A stretch of DNA of 64,000 nucleotides from Bacteroidota bacterium (lineage in GTDB: Bacteria; Bacteroidota; Bacteroidia; AKYH767-A; OLB10). The stretch lies in assembly GCA_016722525.1 (NCBI GenBank), contig JADKJB010000003.1, positions 124,001-188,000 of the forward strand, read 5' to 3'. Position numbers and translations under genes: made by a program. Below the pieces are notes generated by a model. It worked only from the letters and a program-made list of their open reading frames with translations. It searched no databases and had not been told where the DNA came from. The number at the start of each line of letters is the position of its first letter. Position 1 is the stretch's first letter. Below, piece after piece: positions 9,492-19,046 of the stretch.

Positions 9492-10754
9492 ATGAACATC
9501 CTGACAACACCAGACATACTCATCATCGGCGCCGGTTCTGCCGGTGTTGCTGCGGCGGTGGGAGCTGGAAGTGCAGGTGCTTCGGTGGTGTTGTTGGAAA
9601 AAAATGGGTTTCCCGGTGGGAAGGCTACTGCCGCTTATGTAGGTACTGTTTGTGGATTGTATTACAGAAGTGAAAATCCTGTTTCAAGATTAGTGAACAA
9701 CGGTTTTCCGGAAAGTTTCGCCGGTGAACTCATGGAGCGGAGTAAAATAAAACCGGTTTTGTATAAGGATGGGTTACATTTTTTACCTTATAGTCAGTTT
9801 CAGTTCATGCGCATATGCGATGAGCTCGCTAAGAAAAATACAGATGCACTTTGTTTTCATTCGCATGTCATTGACGCTGCTGTTGAAGACAATAAAATTA
9901 CTTCCGTAGATGCTTTGTATTTTAATAAACGGGTTCGATTTTTCCCAAAGGCAATTATTGACACCAGCGGCGAAGCTGTCATTGCTTCCACGATTCCATT
10001 GGATGCTATCACAAGCGATCAGTACCAGGCAGCTGCACAGGTTTTTGTTTTATCGGGATTGGCAGATAGCAGTGATGAACTGCTTGGAATGAGTTTATTG
10101 AGATCGATAAAAAAAGGTATCAGTGATGGTAGCTATAATCCTGAGCATATACGTTTGTCGGTTGTGCCGGGAAGTGTTAGAAACGGACAGGTTCTTCTGA
10201 AGCTTGGGATACCTTTGCGTGTCGACAACGATCCTGCACACATCACCGATATCGAACTTTTTTCAAGAAAGGCGATTGAGGAAATTCTGGTTTTTCTCAA
10301 ACAACACAACGAACTTTTTAAAAATGCACATTTAGCAATGATTGCTCCTGAAGCAGGTATCAGAACCGGTCCGCGACATAAAGGAAAAAGTTTATTGAAT
10401 GAATCTGATGTGATGAATTGTATCAAATCAGTTGATTCGATTGCAAGAGGAGCATGGCCAATTGAATATTGGGAACCCGGTAAGAATCCGGAAATGGGAT
10501 TTTTTGAAATGGATAATTACTATGATATCCCGGCCGGTGCATTGCAATCCTATAAAATCGAAAATCTTTTTTTCGCCGGACGAAATATTTCCGCCGATGA
10601 TAAAGCTATCGCGAGTGCACGCGTAATTGGAACTTGTCTGGCAACCGGCTATGCCGCAGGAAAGCTTGCCGCTGGATTTGTTAAAAAGCAATCGACAGAT
10701 GCGACATTATCTGCTATACGGAACGAACTATTTGCACCCACAAATGTGATATGA
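9492..10754 (+). CDS. FAD-dependent oxidoreductase (FAD_oxidored family)
   Basis: 420 residues. The N-terminal dinucleotide motif DILIIGAGSAGVAAAVGAG is followed by VVLLEKNGFPGGKATAAYVG, typical of the FAD_oxidored (PF12831-like) proteins. A second FAD contact near the C-terminus reads NLFFAGRNISADDKAIASARVIGTC. Substrate unknown; relatives include dehydrogenases and halogenase-like enzymes. The ATG overlap with the downstream ligase (10751-10754, ATGA) means the two are translated together. The ATG at 9492 lies two bases after the heptamer array. Confidence 0.75.
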   Translation: MNILTTPDILIIGAGSAGVAAAVGAGSAGASVVLLEKNGFPGGKATAAYVGTVCGLYYRSENPVSRLVNNGFPESFAGELMERSKIKPVLYKDGLHFLPYSQFQFMRICDELAKKNTDALCFHSHVIDAAVEDNKITSVDALYFNKRVRFFPKAIIDTSGEAVIASTIPLDAITSDQYQAAAQVFVLSGLADSSDELLGMSLLRSIKKGISDGSYNPEHIRLSVVPGSVRNGQVLLKLGIPLRVDNDPAHITDIELFSRKAIEEILVFLKQHNELFKNAHLAMIAPEAGIRTGPRHKGKSLLNESDVMNCIKSVDSIARGAWPIEYWEPGKNPEMGFFEMDNYYDIPAGALQSYKIENLFFAGRNISADDKAIASARVIGTCLATGYAAGKLAAGFVKKQSTDATLSAIRNELFAPTNVI

Positions 10755-12202
10755 GAGTTCCGGAGCTGTTACATCAGTCGGCATTAAAATTTCCTGATCA
10801 AATTGCTATTTATGACAATATTGGTACTTTAACTTATAAAGAGTTAAGTGATGCCGTTAAATCAACAGCTACCATGCTGAAAGCAAACGGCATTCCTGTT
10901 TCAAAAGGAGTTGGGGTGATGGGAGGCAACAGCCGTTATTTTATTATCATGGTTTTTGCTGTGATGGAAAGTGGTGCTGTGGTGATGCCTGTTTCAAATC
11001 AGGTGATCAAAAGTGAATTAGATGATATAATAAAAACCGCCGGACTTTCAGTTCTGATTGATGATGGAACAAATGATTATCCTTATAAAAACACTTCTAT
11101 TATTAATTGTGTTGGTCAGCAGTGGAGAATATATTTTAATGAATCAGTTGCTGCATCTTCAACTTTTGCCTCTCATGTGAACGACCCTGCTTTGATCCGT
11201 TTTACATCCGGCACCACCGGAACATCAAAAGGAGTTATTTTATCGCACCAAACTATTTTTGAAAGGACTGAATCTGCAAACAAAGTTCTGCAATTAGGAA
11301 GCAATGATCGCATTATATGGGTGCTTTCAATGGCCTATCATTTTGTGGTATCTATTATTTTGTATTTGCGTTACGGAAGTTCTGTAATTATTTGTAATGA
11401 ATTTCTTGCTGATACTATTATTGATGAAACAAATCGGTTCAATGGAACTTTTCTATATGCTTCGCCCATGCATATCCGCATGCTTGCCTCTGATAATTCG
11501 GGACGAATGATGCCAACGTTGCAAAAGGTAATTTCCACCTCCACTGCAATCCCTAAAGAACATTGTATTGCTTTTAAAAACAGATTTGGCATTGCAGTAA
11601 GTCAGGCATACGGTATAATTGAAATTGGATTGCCGATTATCAATTTTGAAAAGTCAGATCAGTTTCCCGATGCAGTGGGATATGCTTTACCGGATTATAC
11701 CGTAGAAATACTGGATAACAATTTTAACATCTTATCTTCAGATGAAACAGGACATCTCGCTATTAAAGGCCCGGGTATGCTCGATGGGTATTTAAATCCT
11801 CCTGCTACCCGCGATCAAATTCTGAATAACGGCTGGTTCATGACCGGAGATCTGGCATCTAAAATGGATGACGGACTAATTCGTATCGAAGGTAGAATGA
11901 AAAGTATGATCAATGTTTCGGGTAATAAAGTTTTTCCCGAGGAAGTTGAAACGATTTTAAATCAACATCCTTTGATAGCCGAAAGTAAAGTGAGTGGATA
12001 TGTGCATTCACTGCTGGGCGAATCCGTCCGAGCCGAAATCGTGTTGCATCCTCATTCCACCAAACCCGACACCGAATCTCTGCGCACATTTTGTCGCATG
12101 TATCTTTCTGCCTATAAAACCCCGCAGCAGTTTATATATGTGGAGAGTTTACCTAAAACCGATAGCGGGAAATTGAAAAGGGTCATTGAAAAGGGCCATT
12201 AA
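10751..12202 (+). CDS. Acyl-AMP ligase / AMP-dependent synthetase
   Basis: 483 residues of the class I adenylate-forming superfamily. The phosphate-binding loop is RFTSGTTGTSKGV (residues about 150-163). The later motifs are GWFMTGDLASK and the hinge IRIEGRMKSMINVSGNKVFPEEVE, and the C-terminal catalytic Lys lies in KTDSGKLKR. It would activate a carboxylic acid (fatty or aryl acid) as an adenylate and load it on CoA or on a carrier protein; the broken carrier protein gene upstream suggests the latter. It overlaps the FAD oxidoreductase by four bases. The stop TAA is followed at once by GTCATT words of a repeat array. Confidence 0.8.
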   Translation: MRVPELLHQSALKFPDQIAIYDNIGTLTYKELSDAVKSTATMLKANGIPVSKGVGVMGGNSRYFIIMVFAVMESGAVVMPVSNQVIKSELDDIIKTAGLSVLIDDGTNDYPYKNTSIINCVGQQWRIYFNESVAASSTFASHVNDPALIRFTSGTTGTSKGVILSHQTIFERTESANKVLQLGSNDRIIWVLSMAYHFVVSIILYLRYGSSVIICNEFLADTIIDETNRFNGTFLYASPMHIRMLASDNSGRMMPTLQKVISTSTAIPKEHCIAFKNRFGIAVSQAYGIIEIGLPIINFEKSDQFPDAVGYALPDYTVEILDNNFNILSSDETGHLAIKGPGMLDGYLNPPATRDQILNNGWFMTGDLASKMDDGLIRIEGRMKSMINVSGNKVFPEEVETILNQHPLIAESKVSGYVHSLLGESVRAEIVLHPHSTKPDTESLRTFCRMYLSAYKTPQQFIYVESLPKTDSGKLKRVIEKGH

Positions 12203-12270
12203 GTCATTACGTCATTGAGTCATTAGTCATTTTAAATGGTCATTGATCACTAGAACACTAATCATAGGAA
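12200..12270. repeat. GTCATT/ATCACT word array after the ligase gene
   Basis: GTCATTAC, GTCATTGA, GTCATTA, GTCATTTTAAATG, GTCATTG, ATCACTAG, AACACTA, ATCA: a looser version of the heptamer array, starting at the ligase stop codon. The 230 bases after it, up to 12502, hold nothing I recognise beyond a chance TACTTTTG. Confidence 0.6.
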
Positions 12271-12502
12271 AAATTATCTTTTATTCGATGATCTCACTTC
12301 TCAACTGTCGCTAAAATGAAACGGGTTAAATTTAGATAATTTTAATTACAAACAATGCATCCGATACATCCATTTCATTACGATTTAAACTATTAATAAA
12401 CCCGGTTCTTGCAGCTGGCGAATTCGCATTATTAGTTGAGTTATTGAGATTATACTTTTGCCTCCACAGTTGCTTACATCCTCTTCGATTGATATTCAGC
12501 TA

Positions 12503-13060
12503 TTAACTTTGGAACTTTTTTTTGAAATAACTGGTCAGTCGTTGCAATATATAACAGGTTGCATAACCAAATAACACTCCTGCAAGAAGTCCCATTAAAC
12601 CACCAAACATTACAGCATATTCAACAGTCCACCAATGTGTGATAGTATTGTATAACCAAAAGCTTGCTCCTCCCAAAAAAACACCTCCAAAGGTGGAACC
12701 CAATATTACAAAAGTTCTAAATCCTGCTGTTAAAGACTTTTTATGGATACCTATGAATATAGCAGTAGTTAATACTCCCATTGACGCTAATCCGGCAATC
12801 AGCAAAATTATGAGAAAGGTTAAAGCAATACTGAATCCGATTCCAACCACCATGAATACCAATCCCAGTAATGCAATAAAAAATAATCCGGGAGCAAAAT
12901 CATCTTCAATATCTATTTCATCGTTATTGCTGATGGCAGTGGTTGTGTCGGGCCTTTGAATATTCATTCCACCATTTGCAGTATCGATAGCTTGACTAAA
13001 ACTTTCAGAAATAGGTGTTAAAAATAATAAGAGGATAATTAATTTTTTAAGCGTATCCAT
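12503..13060 (-). CDS. Membrane protein of unknown function
   Basis: 185 residues. A signal-like start (residues 5-22, ends ESFSQA), an acidic linker, then four hydrophobic segments: about 58-80 (FFIALLGLVFMVVGIGF), 80-105, 115-138 and 145-170, closing with a basic tail SYFKKKFQS. The segments are rich in Gly and Ala. No family recognised. It stands alone on the minus strand. Confidence 0.55.
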   Translation of the reverse strand: MDTLKKLIILLLFLTPISESFSQAIDTANGGMNIQRPDTTTAISNNDEIDIEDDFAPGLFFIALLGLVFMVVGIGFSIALTFLIILLIAGLASMGVLTTAIFIGIHKKSLTAGFRTFVILGSTFGGVFLGGASFWLYNTITHWWTVEYAVMFGGLMGLLAGVLFGYATCYILQRLTSYFKKKFQS

Positions 13061-13160
13061 AGTTTCTAAATCAGCAGTTTGGTAACGGAAACAATTGATC
13101 GTTGTAATCGACTATCATGCTTAATGAATTTTGAATTGCAAATGTATAAATTCAAATTAC

Positions 13161-13400
13161 TTATGCTTCATAGCCCAGCATCAGTTTGGCGCGCCCTGCC
13201 ACTTCCTCAGGAGTAATTCTGGTGAGGCATCTGTTATCATGCCTCATGCATTCAGTACTGTGGCAATTTCCACAAGTAAGGTCTTCAGAAGTAAAGCCAA
13301 ATAACTTTTCTCCTGGAGGTCTACCCCAATAACTGGGTGAAATACTTAAAAAGCAATCGTGGGTACCTGATTTACCCAACGTCCATGCATCAACCCGACA
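13161..13400 (-). pseudogene. C-terminal remnant, possibly of a family 9 glycosyltransferase
   Basis: An open stretch of about 79 codons ends at 13161 and is closed upstream by TAA at 13401-13403; only a TTG at 13379 could start it. The content looks like a protein C-terminus: EKLFGFTSEDLTCGNCHS then CMRHDNRCLTRITPEEV. The last pattern (Cys-rich stretch, CL..ITPEEV) resembles the end of heptosyltransferase-like GT9 enzymes. This is a weak match from memory. The rest of such a gene is absent from the neighbouring bases. Confidence 0.4.
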
Positions 13401-13479
13401 TTATAAGATAGTAAAAGATTAACCCTCCTTACGGTATTTATCAATTTACAACACCTTTTCAACTTTCACGATACCGCGC

Positions 13480-13525
13480 AAAAAAGGGCAACGAAGTCGA
13501 TTTTTTGACTTCGTTGCCCTTTTTA
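13480..13525. terminator. Strong bidirectional hairpin terminator
   Basis: Stem AAGGGCAACGAAGTC / GACTTCGTTGCCCTT with A-rich and T-rich flanks on either side, 11 bases after the stop of the T9SS repeat protein (minus strand). Intrinsic terminator for that gene. Confidence 0.85.
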
Positions 13526-13535
13526 AAATTTCCGG

Positions 13536-15125
13536 TTATTTAACTAATACCTTGATATAAGAATTCTTTTCGGATGATTCAATATGCAAATAGTAAATTC
13601 CTTTAGCCAGTTTACTTACATCTTTTTGAATCAAGTTATATCCTTCTTTTACTTGAACTGACTGACGCAATACAATTCTTCCGCTTAAATCAATTAAGCT
13701 GATCGCTATAGGTTCATCTGAATTGGAAACAAATTCACAATTAAAATAGTCCGATGCTGGATTTGGAAAAATATTAAAATCCCCTGAATGTTGTTTTAAC
13801 TCTTCATTTGGAAGTTGATTCATTTCTTCAACAATAGATTTTGCATTAATGGTACTAAGTTCCACAATCCAATAATCTCCGTTTCCCTTATGTCCGGTAA
13901 CATCACCATCATTGGAATTTGACCTGCCTGGAATAATATAACCGGAACTTGCAGTTTGATAACCCTTGCCCGGAGCATCGTCGCCGGAGCCGCCCAGACT
14001 TTTTTCCCATTCAATTGCCAAAGAGTTATCAGTTTTAACCAACCAATAATCTACAAATCCATTGTTAAATGAAACATCTCCATCATTTGATTGAGTATAA
14101 CCCGAAATAATAAATCCGCCATCAGTAGACTGCTCAACATTTGTTGCAACATCCTCACTGGTTCCCCCAAATGAGTTTTGTGACTGAAGCTTTCCAATAT
14201 TACTCAATTTAGCTACCCAGTAATCACGACCTCCTTGATTACCTGTTACATCACCATCGGTTGAAGTAGAAAACCCGGCAACAACAAACCCGCTATCAGA
14301 CCTTACGTCTACCGAAAACGCACGGTCTTCGCCTGAACCGCCAAATGATTTCTGCCATTTAACTGTTCCATTTTTACGAAGTCTGACAACCCAATAATCA
14401 TAATCACCAAGACTTCCTGTTACATCACCATCATTAGAATTTGACCAACCGGCCACAATGTAACCTCCTGCTACCACATTCTGAATACTCCATGCCATAT
14501 CTTCACCTGATCCGCCCAGTGCTCTTTTCCATTGTACATTTCCTCCTTTACCCAACTTCACAACCCAATAGTCAGCGCCACCATGATGTCCGATTACATC
14601 TCCATCGGAAGAATAGGTAGTACCTGCTACAAGATATCCCCCATCACTTGTTTGAACAACATCATAAGCATAATCCTGTCCGGAACCACCCAGCGAGGTT
14701 TGCCATTTAATAATTCCCTGATGATTAAGTTTAACTATCCAGAAATCTTCATCCCCATTATTTCCTGTTACATTACCATCGTTAGAATAAGATCCGCCTG
14801 CAACAATATAGCCGCCATCTGTGGTTTGTTTTATTGCAAAAGCATTATCATTATTTGTTCCTCCTAATGATTTCTGCCATTGAATATTGCCTAGGCTATT
14901 AAGTTTTAAAATCCAATAATCCTGCAATCCAAGACTTACTAATTTGTCTCCGTCAGGGGAATCAGACCAGCCAGCCACAATACTACCTCCATCAGAAGTT
15001 GGGCTGATTGAATACGAGTAATCCTCGCCAGAGCCACCAAATGTTTTTTGCATTATTATGGAAGGCTGAGCCAATGAGACGAAATATCCAAAGGCAATAA
15101 ATAATGTGAGTAGAACTTTTTTCAT
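13536..15125 (-). CDS. Secreted repeat protein with type IX secretion sorting tail
   Basis: About 529 residues from ATG 15125 (the longer frame to 15149 adds eight residues before the signal peptide). Signal peptide 1-20 ends SLAQ. Then at least seven repeats of roughly 53 residues, each built as GGSGEDYA - QTSDGGYIVAG - SNDGDVTG - DYWVVKL - VQWQKSLGG, a propeller-like array. The C-terminal 85 residues are a T9SS type A sorting domain: FNIFPNPASDYFNCEF, LIDLSGRIVLRQ, LAKGIYYLHIE, with the usual K-V-L-V-K end. Secreted through the outer membrane and possibly surface-anchored. Ends at a strong terminator. Confidence 0.85.
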   Translation of the reverse strand: MKKVLLTLFIAFGYFVSLAQPSIIMQKTFGGSGEDYSYSISPTSDGGSIVAGWSDSPDGDKLVSLGLQDYWILKLNSLGNIQWQKSLGGTNNDNAFAIKQTTDGGYIVAGGSYSNDGNVTGNNGDEDFWIVKLNHQGIIKWQTSLGGSGQDYAYDVVQTSDGGYLVAGTTYSSDGDVIGHHGGADYWVVKLGKGGNVQWKRALGGSGEDMAWSIQNVVAGGYIVAGWSNSNDGDVTGSLGDYDYWVVRLRKNGTVKWQKSFGGSGEDRAFSVDVRSDSGFVVAGFSTSTDGDVTGNQGGRDYWVAKLSNIGKLQSQNSFGGTSEDVATNVEQSTDGGFIISGYTQSNDGDVSFNNGFVDYWLVKTDNSLAIEWEKSLGGSGDDAPGKGYQTASSGYIIPGRSNSNDGDVTGHKGNGDYWIVELSTINAKSIVEEMNQLPNEELKQHSGDFNIFPNPASDYFNCEFVSNSDEPIAISLIDLSGRIVLRQSVQVKEGYNLIQKDVSKLAKGIYYLHIESSEKNSYIKVLVK

Positions 15126-15149
15126 GTGATTTGTTTTTAAGTTAGACAA

Positions 15150-15213
15150 TTACACGAAACTAAAAGAAGTTTTGCATACAAAATATGACTTTAGACATAA
15201 CTTGAAATGATAA
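15150..15213. other. Leader of the T9SS gene
   Basis: Short AT-rich stretch on the 5' side of the minus-strand T9SS gene, between its start and the long heptamer array. Any promoter must lie here or inside the array. Confidence 0.3.
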
Positions 15214-15905
15214 TTATCATCTAACCAAACTCCTTACACTTTTCACTTTCTACTCGTCTCTAATCACTTGTCTCATTGCACTTGTCAAATCATTGTTGTC
15301 ACTGGTAACTGATCACTTTACACTTTGCCACTTTACGCTTTGCACTTGTCAACTTGTCCCTTAAAAATTAAAACTGGTCACTGGCCACTGATCACTTTAA
15401 ACTTGTCACTTGTCCCTTAAAACTTTAAACTGGTCACTGGCCACTGTTCACTTGTCATTTTAAACTTGTCATTTTAAACTTGTCACTTGTCCCTTAAAAC
15501 TTTAAACTGGTCACTGGCCACTGTTCACTTGTCATTTTAAACTTGTCACTTTAAACTTGTCACTTGTCCCTTTCAACTTGTCCCTTAAAACTTAAAACTG
15601 GTCACTGGCCACTGATCACTGGTAACTGTTCACTTGTCATTTTAAACTTGTCATTTGTCCCTTTCAACTTGTCCCTTAAAAATTAAAACTGGTCACTGGC
15701 CACTGATCACTGGTAACTGATCACTTGTCATTTTAAACTTGTCACTTGTCCCTTTCAACTTGTCCCTTAAAACTTTAAACTGGTCACTGGCCACTGTTCA
15801 CTTGTCATTTTAAACTTGTCACTTGTCCCTTTCAACTTGTCCATTAAAACTGGCCACTGGTCACTGATCACTGGTCACTTTATCCTGGTAACTCGTCACT
15901 TTAAA
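15214..15905. repeat. Long heptamer array, about 85-95 units, with higher-order copies
   Basis: From about 15300 on the sequence parses almost entirely into 7-base units of the form [CAT][AC]CTnnn (CACTGGT, CACTGGC, CACTGAT, CACTTTA, AACTTGT, CACTTGT, CCCTTAA, AACTTTA, CACTGTT, CATTTTA, CCCTTTC). A longer phrase beginning ACTGGTCACTGGCCACTG recurs at 15373, 15429, 15506, 15597, 15688 and 15779, spaced 56, 77, 91, 91 and 91 bases, all multiples of 7. The right end runs 45 bases into the P450 gene and gives its stop codon. The left end (15214-15300) is more degenerate. Confidence 0.9.
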
Positions 15906-17296
15906 TCGAACACTCTCATACCGAAAAATGCCATTATCCCTATCCGTTACCATTTCCATTCCTTGAGATTCATCAATAGAAATTTCGCGGGCGGAATTGA
16001 GTAGCTCTTGAAGCGCAATTCGTACCTGCATCCTCGCCAGCGAGGCTCCTATGCAAAAGTGTGCTCCTTTACCAAAACTCAAATGCTGACGGGAATTTTC
16101 CCGGTTCATATCGAAGACACATCCATTCTCAAATTTTTCAGGATCGGTGTTAGCGGCACCTGGCATCACAATTACAATGGTGTTTTTTGGAATAGTTTTT
16201 CCGGCGATTTCAACATCGTTGTTTGCTCTTCGTAAAAATCGGCCCACGGGAGTGTAGTAGCGCAATGATTCTTCAATAAAATCTTCTAACTTTTCAGGAT
16301 ACGCTTTTAATTCATTAAACAATTCCTTGTTCCGTGCAAGATGAACGAAACAGTTGGATAGCAGACTCGTGGTTGTTTCATACCCGGCAAATAAAATGAA
16401 GGCTCCTGCCATCACCATCTCTACAAAGGAAACATCTCCCTTTTTAATGTGGTCATTAAAAACAGATAAAGGATTTTCATCATTTGCGTTTTGTTGCTCT
16501 GCTGCTTTTAATTTTTCTGCAAAAGCAATGATCATATCAAGCATCGGTTCAATCCCTTGGGGAATATGATTGAAATTAGGACGTGGCGTTTCAATTTTTT
16601 TGTCAACCATACTCGTCATTAATTTCAATTCCTTCATGCCTTCATTTCCTATTAATTTTCGAAGTTTAAAAAGTTTTGGAATATTTTTTAACAAGCTCCA
16701 CGAGATCGAAAATTTTTCTGGCCAGTTAGGACTGTTTTTTCTTCTCGGACCTGTTCCTCCGGTGACAAATAATGCGCGATTAATTGCTATTGCATCACTA
16801 TGTAATTTTATTAGTGCATTTTTATCGGTAGCTAAACCAAACAGTACCGAAAGTGTGGCCAGCGGAATGGGGTCGGCCCAAGCTTCAAAAATGTCGCCAT
16901 TCCCGGTTTTGATAAAATTTTCTGTTATTCTTTTTATGGTAGCTTCAATGGATCTTTCCCACTTTAAAACATTTTTTTGTGAAAACACCAGAGCCACAAC
17001 CGATCGTATTCGCTTATGGTCTTCGCCATCCATTAACACAAAAAACGGACTCTTATGAGTAGGTATAACGCTGCTGCTAAAATTTTCAGCATCACCAAAA
17101 ACTTGCTTCACATCCTCATACCGGTGCACAGCATAATAGTAATTTTCATAGGGCAATTTATAAACAACTCTATCAGGATCGTTTCGTAGCCAGTCGTAAT
17201 AGGGATAGGATTTGCCCTTGCTTCAGGATCTAATGCATCCATTTCCTGAATAGCAGCTAATGAGTGAAACGGACACTTTTTGATTTCTTTAGACAT
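15861..17296 (-). CDS. Cytochrome P450 (one frameshift)
   Basis: A bacterial soluble-type P450 of about 479 residues after repair. The start (SKEIKKCPFHSLAAIQEM, ATG 17296) and the main body are in different frames; adding one C in the CCC run (plus-strand GGG 17202-17204) gives NPIPYYDWLRNDPD and joins them. The I-helix reads FAGYETTTS, the ExxR motif is EESLRYY, and the heme loop is FGKGAHFCIGASLAR with the axial Cys. It needs ferredoxin or reductase partners, which are not nearby. The last 14 or so residues (VTSYQDKVTSDQ) and the TGA are encoded by the heptamer array; the natural end is probably near SVRFKV. The substrate is unknown. Confidence 0.8.
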
Positions 17297-17597
17297 GCAA
17301 TTTGGATTGCATTAAAATAGGTTTAATCTAGTCTTTATCGAATGATTGTCAAATAGTTATAATACAAACTGCCGACAAATTCCAAAACATTTCAGTAAAT
17401 ATCAATGATCTTTTTGGATAGCGCCCTTTTTTTAATAAATTTGATTTCTCAAAGGTAACCCAATCATTCATTTCAAAGTTAAAGGTTTTTGAGTTTATTA
17501 TTTAATAAAGGATTTCTTTATCTGAGAATTTAAAGGCGGAAACTATCTCTGCATGTAAAATTTGTAACTTTAACTCAAGCTAAAAGTATTAAAAAGG
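17297..17597. other. Divergent intergenic region
   Basis: 300 AT-rich bases between the P450 (minus) and MBOAT (plus) genes. Both promoters should be here. GTAAAATTTG at about 17556-17565 is near the -7 consensus but not exact. No repeat or RNA is seen. Confidence 0.3.
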
Positions 17598-19043
17598 ATG
17601 CTTTTCAATTCACTCAATTTTGCAATATTTTTACCAATAGTTTTTATCCTGTATTGGTTTGTAACAAATAAGAAATTACAAACGCAAAATATTTTGTTGT
17701 TGGCTGCCAGCTATTTTTTTTATTCCTGTTGGGATTGGAGGTTTCTATTTCTGCTTTTGTTTTCTACCGGTCTCGATTATTTTACCGGATTAAAAATGGC
17801 GGATGCTTCGGATAAAGCCAAACGTAAATTTTGGTTTTGGTTAAGTATCATTATAAATCTTGGATTTTTAGGGATTTTCAAATATTATAATTTCTTTGTC
17901 GGATCTTTTGCAGAGGCAATGGCAAATTTTGGATGGAAAGTTAATTATGCCACACTTAATATTATTCTTCCGGTAGGAATTTCTTTCTATACCTTTCATG
18001 GCTTGTCCTATGTGATAGATATTTACAACGATAGAATTAAACCGGTCAGAAATTTTATCGATTACTCTGTTTTTGTTAGCTTCTTTCCTTTGTTGGTCGC
18101 CGGTCCTATCGAGAGAGCTACACACCTGCTGCCACAAATTCAAAAGCCACGCATATTTAATTATGGCTTCGCTGTTCAAGGGCTGCGGCAAATATTGTGG
18201 GGCCTTTTTAAAAAAATGGTCATTGCCGATAATTGTGCGCAATATGCCGATATGATTTTTAATGACTCCGGTCAATATAATTCAAGCACATTGGTTTTAG
18301 GGGCTTTGTTTTTTACCATTCAAATTTATTGTGATTTTTCCGGGTATTCCGACATTGCCTTAGGTACCGCTAAACTGTTTGGTATCGAATTGCTGCGCAA
18401 TTTTGCATACCCCTATTTCTCTCGCGATATTGCTGAGTTCTGGCGCCGTTGGCACATCTCTTTAAGTTCCTGGTTCCGTGATTATCTCTATTATCCATTA
18501 GGTGGGAGCAGAGGTTCGAAATGGATGAGTATTAGAAACACTTTTATCATTTTCCTGGTCTCCGGATTTTGGCATGGCGCAAACTGGACCTTTTTAGCAT
18601 GGGGATTTCTGAATGCTCTTTATTTTCTTCCGCTTTTAATTCTTGGAAAAAATAGAAATAACCTCGATATAATTGCACAGGGGAAATTGTTCCCTTCAAT
18701 CACGGAAATAGTTAATGTAGCAATAACATTTACACTTACCGTTTTCGCATGGATATTTTTCAGAGCAACTTCTATTCATGAAGCTCTCAGTTATATTTCA
18801 GGAATATTTACTACTTCAATTTTTAAAAAACCTGAAATTCCTACTGCCGGTATGGTTGTTTTAGGATTGTCGGGTTTTTTCTTTCTAATAGAATGGCTGG
18901 GACGGGAGCATCAGTTTGCATTGTCACACTTTGGTTCAAAATGGCCGCGATTGATTCGATGGAGTTTTTATGCTACAATCATTTTGTTAATTGGAATTTT
19001 TATGCAAACCAATGAAACACCTTTCATTTATTTTCAATTCTAA
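17598..19043 (+). CDS. MBOAT-family O-acyltransferase (AlgI-like)
   Basis: 481 residues with about ten membrane segments. The N-terminus LNFAIFLPIVFILYWF and NILLLAASYFFYSCWDWRF is typical of the AlgI/DltB branch, as are AEFWRRWHISLSSWFRDYLYYPLGG and SGFWHGANWTFLAWG, which carries the catalytic His. It would pass acyl (usually acetyl) groups across the inner membrane for O-acylation of an exopolysaccharide or other envelope glycan. The SGNH-type gene starts three bases after its stop, so the two form one unit, as AlgI works with AlgX/J-type partners. Confidence 0.85.
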   Translation: MLFNSLNFAIFLPIVFILYWFVTNKKLQTQNILLLAASYFFYSCWDWRFLFLLLFSTGLDYFTGLKMADASDKAKRKFWFWLSIIINLGFLGIFKYYNFFVGSFAEAMANFGWKVNYATLNIILPVGISFYTFHGLSYVIDIYNDRIKPVRNFIDYSVFVSFFPLLVAGPIERATHLLPQIQKPRIFNYGFAVQGLRQILWGLFKKMVIADNCAQYADMIFNDSGQYNSSTLVLGALFFTIQIYCDFSGYSDIALGTAKLFGIELLRNFAYPYFSRDIAEFWRRWHISLSSWFRDYLYYPLGGSRGSKWMSIRNTFIIFLVSGFWHGANWTFLAWGFLNALYFLPLLILGKNRNNLDIIAQGKLFPSITEIVNVAITFTLTVFAWIFFRATSIHEALSYISGIFTTSIFKKPEIPTAGMVVLGLSGFFFLIEWLGREHQFALSHFGSKWPRLIRWSFYATIILLIGIFMQTNETPFIYFQF

Positions 19044-19046
19044 AGA

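Noticed and set aside
12503..13060. Opposite-strand frame 12639-12959
   Set aside because: Shadow of the membrane protein gene; composition is not gene-like.
15214..15905. CRISPR array
   Set aside because: There is no constant repeat with unique spacers; the 7-base units are contiguous and no cas genes are nearby.
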